DNA of 64,000 bases from Ottowia beijingensis (GTDB lineage: Bacteria > Pseudomonadota > Gammaproteobacteria > Burkholderiales > Burkholderiaceae_C), in NCBI RefSeq assembly GCF_013423955.1, contig NZ_JACCKX010000001.1, forward strand, positions 2,418,001 to 2,482,000, given 5' to 3'. The position numbers and the translations under genes are program-made. This document shows positions 40,684 through 50,304 of this stretch, in pieces; positions within the stretch are counted from its first letter, which is position 1, and each line of letters starts with the position of its first letter. The notes below the pieces were generated by a model that saw only the letters and a program-made list of their open reading frames with translations, was not told where the DNA came from and ran no database searches.

Positions 40684-43600
40684 ATGAACCCCAAGCCCAC
40701 CGACACCGGCCTGATCCGCATCCGCGGCGCGCGCCAGCACAACCTGAAGAACCTGGACCTCGACCTCCGCACCGGCGAGATGACGGTGGTCACAGGCGCC
40801 AGCGGCTCAGGCAAGTCCAGCCTGGTGTTCGACACGCTGTACGCCGAGGGGCAGCGCCGCTACGTCGAGACCTTCAGCGCCTACGCGCGCCAGTTCCTCG
40901 ACCGCATGGACAAGCCGGCGGTGGACAAGGTGGAGGGCGTGCCGCCGGCGATTGCCATCGACCAGACCAACCCGGTGCGCTCGTCGCGCTCGACGGTCGG
41001 CACGATGACGGAGCTGAACGACCACCTGAAGCTGCTGTTTGCGCGTGCGGGCCAGTTGTTCGACCGCGAGACAGCGCTGCCGGTGCGGCACGACAACGCG
41101 GATTCGATCTATGCGGAGATGCTGGCGCGCGCCGCCGCGGCCGGCGATCCCCGGCTTGTCGTCACCTTCGCCGTCGAACTGCCGGCCGGCACCAGCGCCG
41201 ACGAAGTGCAGCAATGGCTGTCCGCCAGCGGCTTCACGCGCGTGCAGGCGGAGCGCGAGCGCGAAGGAAAGAAAGTTCTGGACGTGGTGGCCGATCGCTT
41301 TCGCATCGCCGGCGCCGAGCGCGCGCGGGTAATCGAGGCGATCGAGGTCGCGCTCAAGCGTGGCGGCGGTCGCATGGGGGTATATTCGCTACCAAATCAG
41401 GAGCTATTGGCGCCCGATGGACGGGCGCCGGAGGCCGATTTGGCTCATAACCCGGCGTCGGTGCTGTGGAAGTTCTCCACCGGCCTGCACTGCCCCGAGA
41501 GCAATATCCGCTACGCCGACCCGATCCCGTCGATGTTCTCGTTCAACTCGGCCGTGGGCGCGTGCGACAGCTGCCGCGGGTTCGGGCGGGTGATCGGGGT
41601 TGACTGGGGCCTGGTGATTCCCGACGAGCGCCTGACGCTGCGCGCGGGCGCCGTCAAACCCATCCAGACACCGGCCTGGCGCGAGGCGCAGGACGACCTG
41701 ATGCGCCACGCCGAGGCCGCCGGCATCCCGCGCGACACGCCGTGGAACAAGCTCACGCCCGAGCAGAAGCACTGGGTGATCGAAGGCACGCCCAACTTCA
41801 AGGAAGGCAACTGGAACAAGCAGTGGTACGGCATCCGCCGCTTCTTCCAGTACCTGGAGAGCAAGGCGTACAAGATGCACATCCGCGTGCTGCTGTCGAA
41901 GTACCGCAGCTACACCACCTGCCCGGCGTGCGGCGGTGCGCGGCTGGAGCTGGAAAGCCTGCTGTGGCGCGTGGGCAGCAAGGCGGATGCCGATGCGGTG
42001 CTGCCGCCTTCGCAACGCTTCATGCCGGTGGGCGTGGGCTGGTCGCGCGCGCAGCTGGAAAGCCTGCCGGGCCTGAGCCTGCACGACCTGATGCTGCTGC
42101 CGTTGGAGCGGCTTCGGCGTTTCTTCGACGCGCTGGACGCCTCAACGCCCTCCCCGCTGGGGGAGGGTTGGGGTGGGGGCAAACCTCGCTTACCGTGGAC
42201 GCACGCAGCCCCTCACCCCAGCCCTCTCCCCAGAGGGGCGAGGGAGCCACAACCGAATCCGACGAGGCTGACGTCGCGTTCTTTCCCCCTCTCCCGCTGG
42301 CGGGAGAGGGCAGGGTGAGGGCGCGCGCAGCGCCGACGCCCAGGCCCTCAAGCTGATCCTCGACGAGATCGGCACGCGCCTGAAATACCTGTGCGAAGTC
42401 GGCATCGGCTACCTCACGCTCGACCGCCAGAGCCGCACCCTCAGCGGCGGCGAGGTGCAGCGCATCAACCTGACCACGGCACTCGGCACCTCGCTGGTCA
42501 ACACGCTGTTCGTGCTGGACGAGCCCAGCATCGGCCTGCACCCGCGCGACATGGACCGCATCACCCAGGCCATGCAGCGGCTCAAGAATGCCGGCAACAC
42601 GCTGGTGGTGGTGGAGCACGACCCCGCCGTGATGCTGGCTGCCGACCGCGTGCTCGACTTCGGCCCCGGTCCCGGCGCGCAGGGCGGGCGCATCGTGTTC
42701 GACGGCACGCCCGATGAACTGCGCAGTGCCGACACGCTGACCGGCGCCTACCTGGGCGGGCGCAAGTCCATCGGCCTCGGCTTCTCGCGGCTGGTGGCGG
42801 CCAACACGCCGCGCCTGATCCTCGAAGGCGCGACCGAGCACAACCTGAAGCACGTCAGCGTCGAATTTCCGCTGCAGCGTCTGGTCACCGTGACGGGCGT
42901 CAGCGGCTCGGGCAAGTCCACGCTGATCCAGGACGTGCTGGCGCCCGCGCTGCTGCGGCATTTCGGCAAGGCCACCGAATCACCCGGCGCGCACGACCGC
43001 CTGCTGGGCGCCGAACAACTGGCCGACGTGGTGTTCGTCGACCAGTCGCCCATCGGCAAGACGGCGCGCTCCAACCCTGTCAGCTACGTCGGTGCGTGGG
43101 ATGCGATCCGCTCCTGTTCGCCGCCGCGCCGCTCGCCCGGCAGCGCAGCTACACGGCGGCCAAGTTCAGCTTCAACAGCGGTGACGGGCGCTGCCCGACG
43201 TGCGGCGGCTCGGGCTTCGAGCATGTCGAGATGCAGTTCCTGAGCGACGTGTACCTGCGCTGCCCCGACTGCGACGGCAAGCGCTACCGGCCCGAAATTC
43301 TGGAGGTCACCATCGAGCGCCCTTTAAGAAAACTGGGGTCGGATTCCGATTTTCAGGGCGCAGCGGATCGCTTGTCCGCCGCCGCTGATGGGAAATCGGA
43401 ATCCGACCCCAATTTTCTGGCCCGCCGCACGCGGGCGCTCAACGTCGCCGACGTGCTCGACCTGACGGTCGCCGAGGCCGCGCAGTTGTTCGCGCAAGAC
43501 CGCGACGTGATCCGCGCCTTGCAGCCCATCGTCGATGTCGGCCTCGACTACGTGAAGCTCGGCCAGCCCGTGCCCACGCTCAGCGGCGGCGAGGCGCAGC

Positions 43601-46600
43601 GCCTGAAGCTCGCCGGCTTCCTGGCCGAGGCGGCCAAGAGTACAACCGCCAGCCGCCAACCCACCGCGAAGAAGGGCACGCTGTTCCTGTTCGACGAGCC
43701 GACCACCGGCCTGCACTTCGACGACATCGCCAAGCTGATGCGCGCGCTGCGCAAGCTGCTCGACGCTGGGCACTCGCTGGTGGTGATCGAGCACAACCTG
43801 GACGTGATGCGCGCCAGCGACTGGCTGATCGACCTCGGCCCCGAAGGCGGCGACGCCGGTGGCCAGGTGGTGGCGCAGGGCACACCCGACGACCTCGCGC
43901 AGCACCCCACGTCGCACACCGGCGCGGCGCTGCGCGCCTATGCGCAGGCGCTGGGCGAGGGCGGGCACGCGGTGCAGGAAGCGAAGGCGCTCTATAAAGC
44001 GGAGCTGCCCGCGCCGACTGCACCAGCGCCCAAGGCCGAAAACATTGAAATCGTCCATGCCCGCGAACACAACCTGAAGAACCTCAGCGTCGACATCCCG
44101 CGCGGCAAGTTCAACGTCATCACCGGCGTCAGCGGCTCGGGCAAGAGCACGCTGGCCTTCGACATCCTGTTCAACGAAGGGCAGCGGCGCTATCTCGAAT
44201 CGCTCAACGCCTACGCGCGCTCCATCGTGCAGCCGGCGGGCCGGCCGGAGGTGGACGCGGTCTACGGCATTCCGCCCACGGTGGCCATCGAGCAGCGCCT
44301 GTCGCGCGGCGGGCGCAAGTCCACGGTGGGCACGACGACGGAGGTGTGGCACTTCCTGCGCCTGCTCTACGTCAAGCTGGGCGTGCAGCACTGCGTGCAC
44401 GACGGCGCTGCCGTGCAGCCGCAGACGCCCGAGCGCATTGCGGCGCAGATCCTCACGCGCTTCCGTGGCCAGACCATCGGCCTGCTGGCGCCTCTGGTGG
44501 TGGGCCGCAAGGGCGTCTACACCGAACTGGCCGACTGGGCGCGCCCGCGCGGCTTCACGCACCTGCGCGTCGATGGCGAATTCCTGCCGACGACGAACTT
44601 CCCGCGCATCGACCGCTTCAAGGAACACACCATCGAGTTGCCGGTGATGAGCCTGCAGGTGACACCCGGCAACGAGGTGCAGCTGCGCGAATCGCTGGCG
44701 CGTGCGCTGGAGCACGGCAAGGGCGTGGTGCACGTGCTGCACGACATCGCCGGGCTGCGCAACGCGATGGAGACTGGCCAGCCCACGGCACGCATCGGCC
44801 AGGTGGCAGTGTTCTCGACCAAGCGCGCCTGCCCGGTGTGCGCCACCAGCTATGCCGAGCTGGACCCGCGCCTGTTCTCGTACAACAGCAAGCACGGCTG
44901 GTGCCCCGACTGCGTGGGCACGGGCGTGAAGCTGACGCGCGAGCAGCGCAAGGCGCTGGACGACTCGGTGCTGGCCGACGATCAGAAGGGCCGTGAGCAG
45001 ACTTTCGCCGAACCCGAGGTGGAGGACGTGGGCGATGCGGTATGCCCCACCTGCCAGGGCACGCGGCTGAATCCGGTGGCGCGCGCGGTGCTGCTCTTCG
45101 CTTCTCCCCGCTGGGGAGGCAGGGAGGGGGCCACCCGGTTTACAAGACGCGCCGCCGGCCCTCACACCCACCCTCTCCCCAGAGGGGCGAGGGAGCAAGA
45201 CAGTGACGCACCTCACCGCAGTGGAGTGCTCACGAATTTGCCACCTCTCCCGCCTGCGGGAGAGAGCTGCCCGGACCCGATCCGGGGGCAGGGGTGAGGG
45301 TGGCGTTTCCATCACCCAACTCGCCCATCTGAGCGTGCGCGACCTGCGCGCCTGGTTCGACGGCTTGGCGCTGGAAGGCCGTGACGCCGACATCGCGCGC
45401 GACCTGATCCCCGAGATCAAGGGCCGCCTCGACTTCCTCGAACAGGTCGGCCTGGGCTACCTCACGCTGGATCGCGGCGCGCCCACGCTCAGCGGCGGCG
45501 AGGCGCAGCGCATCCGCCTGGCGGCGCAACTGGGCAGCAACCTGCAGGGCGTGTGCTACGTGCTCGACGAGCCGACCATCGGACTGCATGCACGCGACAA
45601 CCGCATCCTGCTCGATGCGCTGCACACGCTGAGCGACAAGGGCAACACCTTGGTGGTGGTCGAGCACGACGAGGACACCATCCGCCGCGCCGAGCACCTG
45701 ATCGACATCGGCCCCGGCGCCGGCGTGCGCGGCGGCCGGCTGGTGGCCGAGGGCACGGCGGCTGACCTGGAGGCCGCGGCGGATTCGGCCACCGGGCGCT
45801 ATCTGCGCGACGCCATGCGGCATCCGATGCAACCTCGCCGCGTGGTCTTACCCCCTCTCCCGCAGGCGGGAGAGGGTGGGGGTGAGGGCCAGCGCGCCAA
45901 GTCAAGGAAGGCGGTCAGCCAAGCGGCCCAGCCCCTCACCCCAGCCCTCTCCCCAGAGGGGCGAGGGAGCCTCCGCCGATGCGCCGGCGAGCTGGCTGCA
46001 CCTGTTGGGCGCCCACCTGCACAACCTGCGCGACGTCGACGTGGCGGTGCCGCTCAAGCGCCTGGTCGCGGTGACGGGCGTCAGCGGCTCGGGCAAGTCC
46101 ACGCTGGCGCGCGACGTGCTGCTGACCAACGTGGCAGCCTGGGTGGGCCAGCGCGCCACCAAGGCGGGGCGCGAGGCCATGGACGCCGGCAAGGCGCCCG
46201 CATTGGTCGGCTGCACCGGCCTGCGCGGCTTCGAGAGTATCGACCGCGTGCTCGAAGTCGACCAGACGCCCATCGGCAAGACGCCGCGCAGCTGCCCCGC
46301 CACCTACATCGGCTTCTGGGACACGGTGCGCAAGCTGTTCGCCGACACGCTGGAGGCCAAGGCGCGCGGCTACGGCCCCGGGCGCTTCAGCTTCAACACC
46401 AGCGACGGCCGCTGCCCATCGTGCGAAGGGCAGGGCGTGCGCACCATTGCCATGAGCTTTCTGCCCGACGTGAAGGTGCCGTGCGAGGTCTGCCATGGCG
46501 CGCGCTTCAACCCGGAGACGCTGGCCGTCACCTGGCGCGGCAAGAACATCGGCGACGTGCTGCAGATGGAAGTCGATGAAGCAGTTGAATTCTTCGCCAG

Positions 46601-47102
46601 CATGCCCGCCATCGCGCACCCGCTGCAACTGCTCAAGGACGTGGGCCTGGGCTACCTCACGCTCGGCCAGCCGTCGCCCACGCTGAGCGGCGGCGAGGCG
46701 CAGCGCATCAAGCTCGTCACGGAGCTCAGCAAGGTGCGCGACGACGTCGGCCGCCGCGGCCAGAAGGCGCCGCACACCCTGTACGTGCTCGACGAACCTA
46801 CGGTGGGCCTGCACATGCAGGACGTGGAAAAGCTCATCCGCGTGCTGCACCGCCTGCTCGATGGCGGCCAGAGCGTGGTCGTCATCGAGCACGACCTCGA
46901 CCTGATCGCCGAGGCCGACTGGATCATCGACCTGGGCCCTGAAGGCGGCGATGGCGGCGGCCAGCTGGTGGCCGCCGGCACGCCCGAGGACGTGGTGCGC
47001 GCGGGTACGCACACCGGGCAGGCGCTGGCGCCGGTGCTGTCGAGGGTGACTTCTGCGCGACTGACGGTGTCTGGCGCATGGGGCGCCGATCGGGTTCAAT
47101 AG
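40684..47102 (+). CDS. uvrA: Double-length UvrA-like ATPase (two UvrA units in tandem), several frame breaks and internal repeats
   Basis: The unit is about 2,140 codons, more than twice a normal UvrA (about 940). There are four ATP-binding cassettes: Walker A GASGSGKSSLV (near 40798), GVSGSGKSTLIQ (near 42898), GVSGSGKSTLAFD (near 44128) and GVSGSGKSTLARD (near 46078). Each is matched by an LSGGE signature (near 42438, 43579, 45490, 46684). Zinc pairs CPTC/CPDC and CPVC/CPDC are visible, as is CPSC/CEVC. Unit 1 runs to about 44035 and unit 2 from 44040. UvrA recognises damaged DNA. Double-length relatives exist in several betaproteobacteria and are probably not the main repair UvrA. The frame breaks at CC 43113-43114 and within three G/C-rich insert blocks (42147-42325, 45105-45300, 45846-45975). 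Other inserts (41381-41452, 43329-43417) keep the frame. Confidence 0.85.
41381..41452. repeat. Translated repeat inside uvrA (AGCTATTGGCGCCCG family)
   Basis: Inside unit 1, the sequence TATATTCGCTACCAAATCAG, then GAGCTATTGGCGCCCGATGG, then ACGGGCGCCGGAGGCCGATT is a full copy of the intergenic repeat family. It stays in frame and encodes YSLPNQELLAPDGRAPEADL. It sits in the variable insert before the PASVLWKFSTGLHCPESN block of UvrA. Confidence 0.75.
42147..42325. repeat. G/C-rich repeat block 1 in uvrA
   Basis: Contains CCTCCCCGCTGGGGGAGGG-like and CCCTCACCCCAGCCCTCTCC / CAGAGGGGCGAGGGAG hairpins and a CCCCTCTCCCGCTGGCGGGA hairpin. It lies between FFDALDA and ADAQALKLILDEI. The reading frame differs by one step on the two sides. 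Related blocks are at 7787-7822, 45105-45300, 45846-45975 and 61015-61115. Confidence 0.75.
43329..43417. repeat. In-frame palindromic insert in uvrA (GGGGTCGGATTCCGATTTT arms)
   Basis: AAAACTGGGGTCGGATTCCG and ATTTT are mirrored by AAATCGGAATCCGACCCCAA and TTTT about 45 bases later, with a GC-rich centre containing its own GCGGAT/GTCCGC stem. The reading frame passes through it (KLGSDSDFQGAADRL ... GKSESDPNFL). Such GGGGTCGGATTCC arms resemble mobile short palindromes often carried near IS200-like transposases. No transposase is present here. Confidence 0.8.
45105..45300. repeat. G/C-rich repeat block 2 in uvrA
   Basis: Lies between RLNPVARAV and SITQLAHLSVRDLRAWF of the second UvrA unit. 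It holds CTCCCCGCTGGGGAGGCAGG, CACCCACCCTCTCCCCAGAG GGGCGAGGGAG, and CCACCTCTCCCGCCTGCGGG AGAGAG hairpins. The frame changes across it by the same step as in block 1. Confidence 0.75.
45846..45975. repeat. G/C-rich repeat block 3 in uvrA
   Basis: CCCCCTCTCCCGCAGGCGGG AGAGGG followed by CCCCTCACCCCAGCCCTCTC CCCAGAGGGGCGAGGG. It is placed between YLRDAMRHPMQPRR and ASWLHLLGAHLHNLRDVDV, the junction between the third and fourth ATPase cassettes. The frame again shifts by the same step. Confidence 0.75.
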
Positions 47103-47126
47103 TGGCCTCGACAGGAGACAAACACC

Positions 47127-48092
47127 ATGCATCGTCGTCAACTCATTGCCCTCATGTCCGCCACGCTGTGCAGCGCGTGAGCCTTGCCCGCATCGGCGCA
47201 GGCCTTTCCCAACAAGCCGATCAAGCTGGTCATCGCCTTCCCGGCGGGCGGGCCCACCGACATCACCATGCGCGCGCTGGCCGAGGGCGCAAGCAAGGTG
47301 CTGGGCCAGCCGGTGATCGTCGACAACAAGCCGGGCGCCGGTGGCTCGCTGCCAGCGCAGGCCCTGCAGTCGGCCCCCGCCGATGGCTACACGCTGGCAC
47401 AGATTCCACAGAGCATCTTCCGCCTGCCGTACACCACGAAGATGACCTGGGATCCGGTCAAGGACATCAGCTACGTCATCAACGTCACCGGCTACGCGTT
47501 TGGCGTGGTCGTGCCCACGGCTTCGCCACTCAAGAGCTGGGGTGACTTCGTTGCGTACGCCAAGGCCAACCCCGGCAAGCTGAGCTATGGCTCCGCCGGC
47601 AACCTGACCAGCCCGCATCTGACGATGGAGCACGTGGCGCAGAAGGCTGATATCAAGCTACTGCACGTGCCCTACAAGGGCAGCGCCGACCTGATGCAGG
47701 CCCTGCTGGGCGGGCACCTGATGGCCGCGAGCGACTCCACCGGCTTCGCGCCGCAAGTCGAGGCGGGCAAGTTGCGCGTGCTCAACACCTGGGGCGACAA
47801 ACGCCTGGCCAAGTTCTCGGACGCACCGACCCTGAAGGAACTGGGCTACGACATCGTGCAGAACTCGCCGTTCGGCATTGGCGCGCCCAAGAACACGCCC
47901 GAAGCCGTGGTCAAGCGCCTTCACGACGCCTTCAAGACGGCGATGGAGCAACCCGCCTACGTCGATGCGCTGCACCGCTACGACATGGTGCCGATCTACA
48001 TGTCGTCAGCGCAATACCGCCAGTTCGCGCAGGACACCTTCGCACGCGAGAAGACGCTGATCGAACAACTCGGTTTGGCCAAACCTCAGTGA
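47127..48092 (+). CDS. Bug/TctC-family periplasmic binding protein with in-frame TGA in the signal peptide
   Basis: Reading from the ATG at 47127 gives a signal peptide interrupted after codon 17 by an in-frame TGA (47178-47180). The sequence on both sides makes sense as one signal peptide (MHRRQLIALMSATLCSA, stop, ALPASAQA). The mature protein of about 300 residues is complete: FPNKPIKLVIAFPAGGPTDI, the NKPGAGGSLPAQAL loop, SYGSAGNLTSPHLTMEH, VPYKGSADLMQALLGGHL and APKNTPEAVVKRLHDAFK. These are all typical of Bug proteins, which bind carboxylates. A TTG at 47184 could start a shorter form without a full signal. No tctAB transporter genes are adjacent, as is common for Bug orphans. Confidence 0.8.
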
Positions 48093-48888
48093 GGGCTGTT
48101 GGCGGAGTGATCAGCCAGCAGGCGCTGCGCCACTTCGGCAAATCCGCGCCGCGCTCGCCTGCTGTCACGTAGCGCGGCTTGAAGCGCAACTGTTCCTCGA
48201 AGCGCCGGATGTTGGCCACGCCGACGCTGTGCGGGAAGTGCTCGAACATGCGCTGATCGTTGGTGGAGTCGCCCACGTACACCCAGCGGTCGATGTCGGC
48301 CGGCAGATCGATGCCCAGCAACTCGCGCGCGATCCAGCACGCGCCCTGCCACTTGTCGTGCTCACCGATCCAGCCGTTGATGTGGATGCTGCTGACGGTG
48401 GCGTTCAGCCCTTCGTCCTGCATCACCGCCACGACCTGCTCGATCTGCGCTTCGGACAGGTGGGTGAACTCGCTGTGGTCGATGGCGATGTCGGTTTCCC
48501 GTCCGGCAGAGTCTCGCGCCAGCATCGTGCCGGGCACCTCCTGCAGCACGCGAGCCGCCGCGCGCTGCAGGCGGGCAAAGTTGGTTGCCCGTCGATGTTC
48601 GTCCTGTTGATATATTTTCGATAGCTTGCCGCGCTGATTCAGCAAGGCTACAGCGCCGTTTTCAGCCACAATGGCCCGCAGCGGCCAGCTCAGCGCGAAG
48701 GGTTCGCTCCAGCCGACAGGTCGCCCCGTCACGGCGATTACCGTCAGTCCCGCCGCGCTCAGTCCATGCAGTGCGGCCAAGGCATCGGGCGTGATGGCGC
48801 CGTCGCTGGTGAGCGTGTCGTCGATGTCGGTGAACACGCCAAGGACCTGCGACCAGGCTCCCGGTGCGAGTTGATGGAGCGGGATCAA
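48086..48888 (-). CDS. HAD-family (IIB) phosphatase, sugar-phosphatase-like, frame broken near end
   Basis: About 267 residues when one base is restored near 48144-48145. Class IIB HAD motifs are FTDIDDTLTSDGAI (motif I, catalytic Asp pair), VIAVTGRPVGW (motif II Thr) and DKWQGACWIARELLGI (motif III Lys). The final motif is VYVGDSTNDQRMFEHFPHSV (motif IV, GDS.ND). Between them is a cap domain (EQVVAVMQDEGLNATVSSIH). The corrected tail ends ADHSANSPH. Close relatives are mannosyl-3-phosphoglycerate and sucrose phosphatases. It follows the GT2 glycosyltransferase gene on the same strand, so a sugar or glycan phosphate is the likely substrate. Confidence 0.8.
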
Positions 48889-48936
48889 CGAGTGCGTCCG
48901 TGGCAGGGCAGCATGGGCCGAAGGCTGAAGGCGCGC

Positions 48937-49932
48937 TCAGGCCTTGGGCGGCGAAAAGCGATCGTCGTCCAGCTCTGCAAGATCGTTGCTGAGCGGCTCG
49001 GTCGGCACATGCTCCACGTCGTGGTGCAGGAACGCGATGATGAACTGGATGCCGATGATCAGCGGCAGCGCGGCCAGCATCACCGTACCGCTGGTGGCCG
49101 GCGCGCCGGTCGACAGGCTGCGCAGCCAGTGCCAGCCGCCGAACAGCACGCCCAGCACGCACAGCGCCACGCCCAGCAGGCTGTACAGGCTGCCCAGGTT
49201 GAAGTCACGCAGCAGATAAAGGTAGACATAGCGCTTGAAGAAGCGGTTGATGTGCTTGAGCATGAACTCGGGCAACACCTTGGATACCTTCAGGCTCGAC
49301 TCCTCGTCCGCATACACCGCGTCCATGGGCACGTCGTGCACCACGGCGCGAATGGTGTTGAGGTGGTAGAGCATGTCGGTCTCGAAGAAGTACCGTTGCT
49401 CGAGCTTGTGCAAGGGCAGTTCGCGCAACACGGCGGTGTGGATGGCCGTGTAGCCGTTGGTCGGGTCCATGATCGACCAGTAACCCGTGCTGAGCTTGTT
49501 GATGAACGACAGCGCCGCGTTGCCGAACAGCCGGATCGGCGGCATGCCCTTGAGCGATTCCGGTCGATAGAAGCGATTGCCCTTGGTGTAGTCCGCCTTG
49601 CCGCGCTCGATCGGTCGTGTGAAGTGTGGAATCAGCGCCGGGTCCATCTGCCCGTCGCCATCCACCTTGACGACGATGTCCATGCCCTCTTCCAGCGCCG
49701 CGCGGTAGCCCATGCGCACAGCACCGCCGACGCCCTGGTTTTCTTCGTGGAAGATCACGCGCACGCGCGGGTCAGTGCAGTGCTGCTGAACGAAGAGGCC
49801 GCTCTGCTGCGGGCACTTGTCGTCCACGACATAGATGCGCTGCACCTGCAGTGGTATACGCGCGATCACGTCGAGCACCTGGGCGCGGACCTTGTAGCTG
49901 GGGATGGTGACGGCGATGCGTGTCATTTTCAA
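48937..49932 (-). CDS. Family 2 glycosyltransferase, polyprenyl-phosphate type
   Basis: 331 residues. The GT-A domain begins RIAVTIPSYKVRAQVLDVIA and carries RIYVVDDKCPQQSG, ENQGVGGAVRMGYRAALEEG, VKVDGDGQMDPALIPHFTRP (the DGD metal site near residue 95) and DPTNGYTAIHTAVL. Two transmembrane helices near the C-terminus (about residues 248-268 and 285-305) anchor it. This arrangement is seen in enzymes that load undecaprenyl phosphate with a sugar. The EamA/ArnE-like gene directly upstream (2-bp gap) could flip the product, and the large membrane glycosyltransferase at 51270-53268 could use it. Confidence 0.88.
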   Translation of the reverse strand: MKMTRIAVTIPSYKVRAQVLDVIARIPLQVQRIYVVDDKCPQQSGLFVQQHCTDPRVRVIFHEENQGVGGAVRMGYRAALEEGMDIVVKVDGDGQMDPALIPHFTRPIERGKADYTKGNRFYRPESLKGMPPIRLFGNAALSFINKLSTGYWSIMDPTNGYTAIHTAVLRELPLHKLEQRYFFETDMLYHLNTIRAVVHDVPMDAVYADEESSLKVSKVLPEFMLKHINRFFKRYVYLYLLRDFNLGSLYSLLGVALCVLGVLFGGWHWLRSLSTGAPATSGTVMLAALPLIIGIQFIIAFLHHDVEHVPTEPLSNDLAELDDDRFSPPKA

Positions 49933-49934
49933 GC

Positions 49935-50282
49935 CTAGCTGCCGAGAGAAGCCAGGACCACGCCGGCCATGATCAGGGCGCCTCCAGCTACGGTATGCCA
50001 GTGCAGGGGCTCACCCAGGAATAGCCAAGCCAGCAAGGGAACGATCAGGAAGGCCAGACTCATGAAAGGATAGGCAAGGGCCAGCGGCGCTTGACGCAGG
50101 ATCCACACCCACCCCAGCGTTGTAATGCCATAAAGGCCGACAGCCAACAAAAACCAGCCATTCAACAGCAAACCTGCAGGCGAAAAGGAACTGATAGAGA
50201 GGGCTGCCTTTCTGAACAGAAGCTGACCAATCGACATTCCCGCCACACAGACGACCATGTAAAGGTAGAGGGCGTAATTCAT
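49935..50282 (-). CDS. EamA/ArnE-like four-helix membrane protein, probable lipid-linked sugar flippase subunit
   Basis: A 115-residue protein with four transmembrane helices. The pattern is GMSIGQLLFRKAALS in helix 1 to loop, GLYGITTLGWVWILRQAPLALAYP-like (seen as LGWVWILRQAPLALAYPF) in helices 2-3, and EPLHWHTVAGGALIMAGVVL in helix 4. The G.....RK and R..PL..AYP motifs match the small-multidrug/EamA half-size proteins of the ArnE/ArnF type, which move undecaprenyl-phosphate-aminoarabinose. Its position between the GT2 and the methyltransferase supports a glycolipid role over drug export. Confidence 0.75.
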   Translation of the reverse strand: MNYALYLYMVVCVAGMSIGQLLFRKAALSISSFSPAGLLLNGWFLLAVGLYGITTLGWVWILRQAPLALAYPFMSLAFLIVPLLAWLFLGEPLHWHTVAGGALIMAGVVLASLGS

Positions 50283-50304
50283 GTGAACGCCAATGATTCT
50301 TTGC

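Noticed and set aside
47178-47180. Selenocysteine reading of the TGA in the Bug protein gene
   Set aside because: The TGA is in a signal peptide, no SECIS-like hairpin follows it, and Bug proteins have no selenocysteine.
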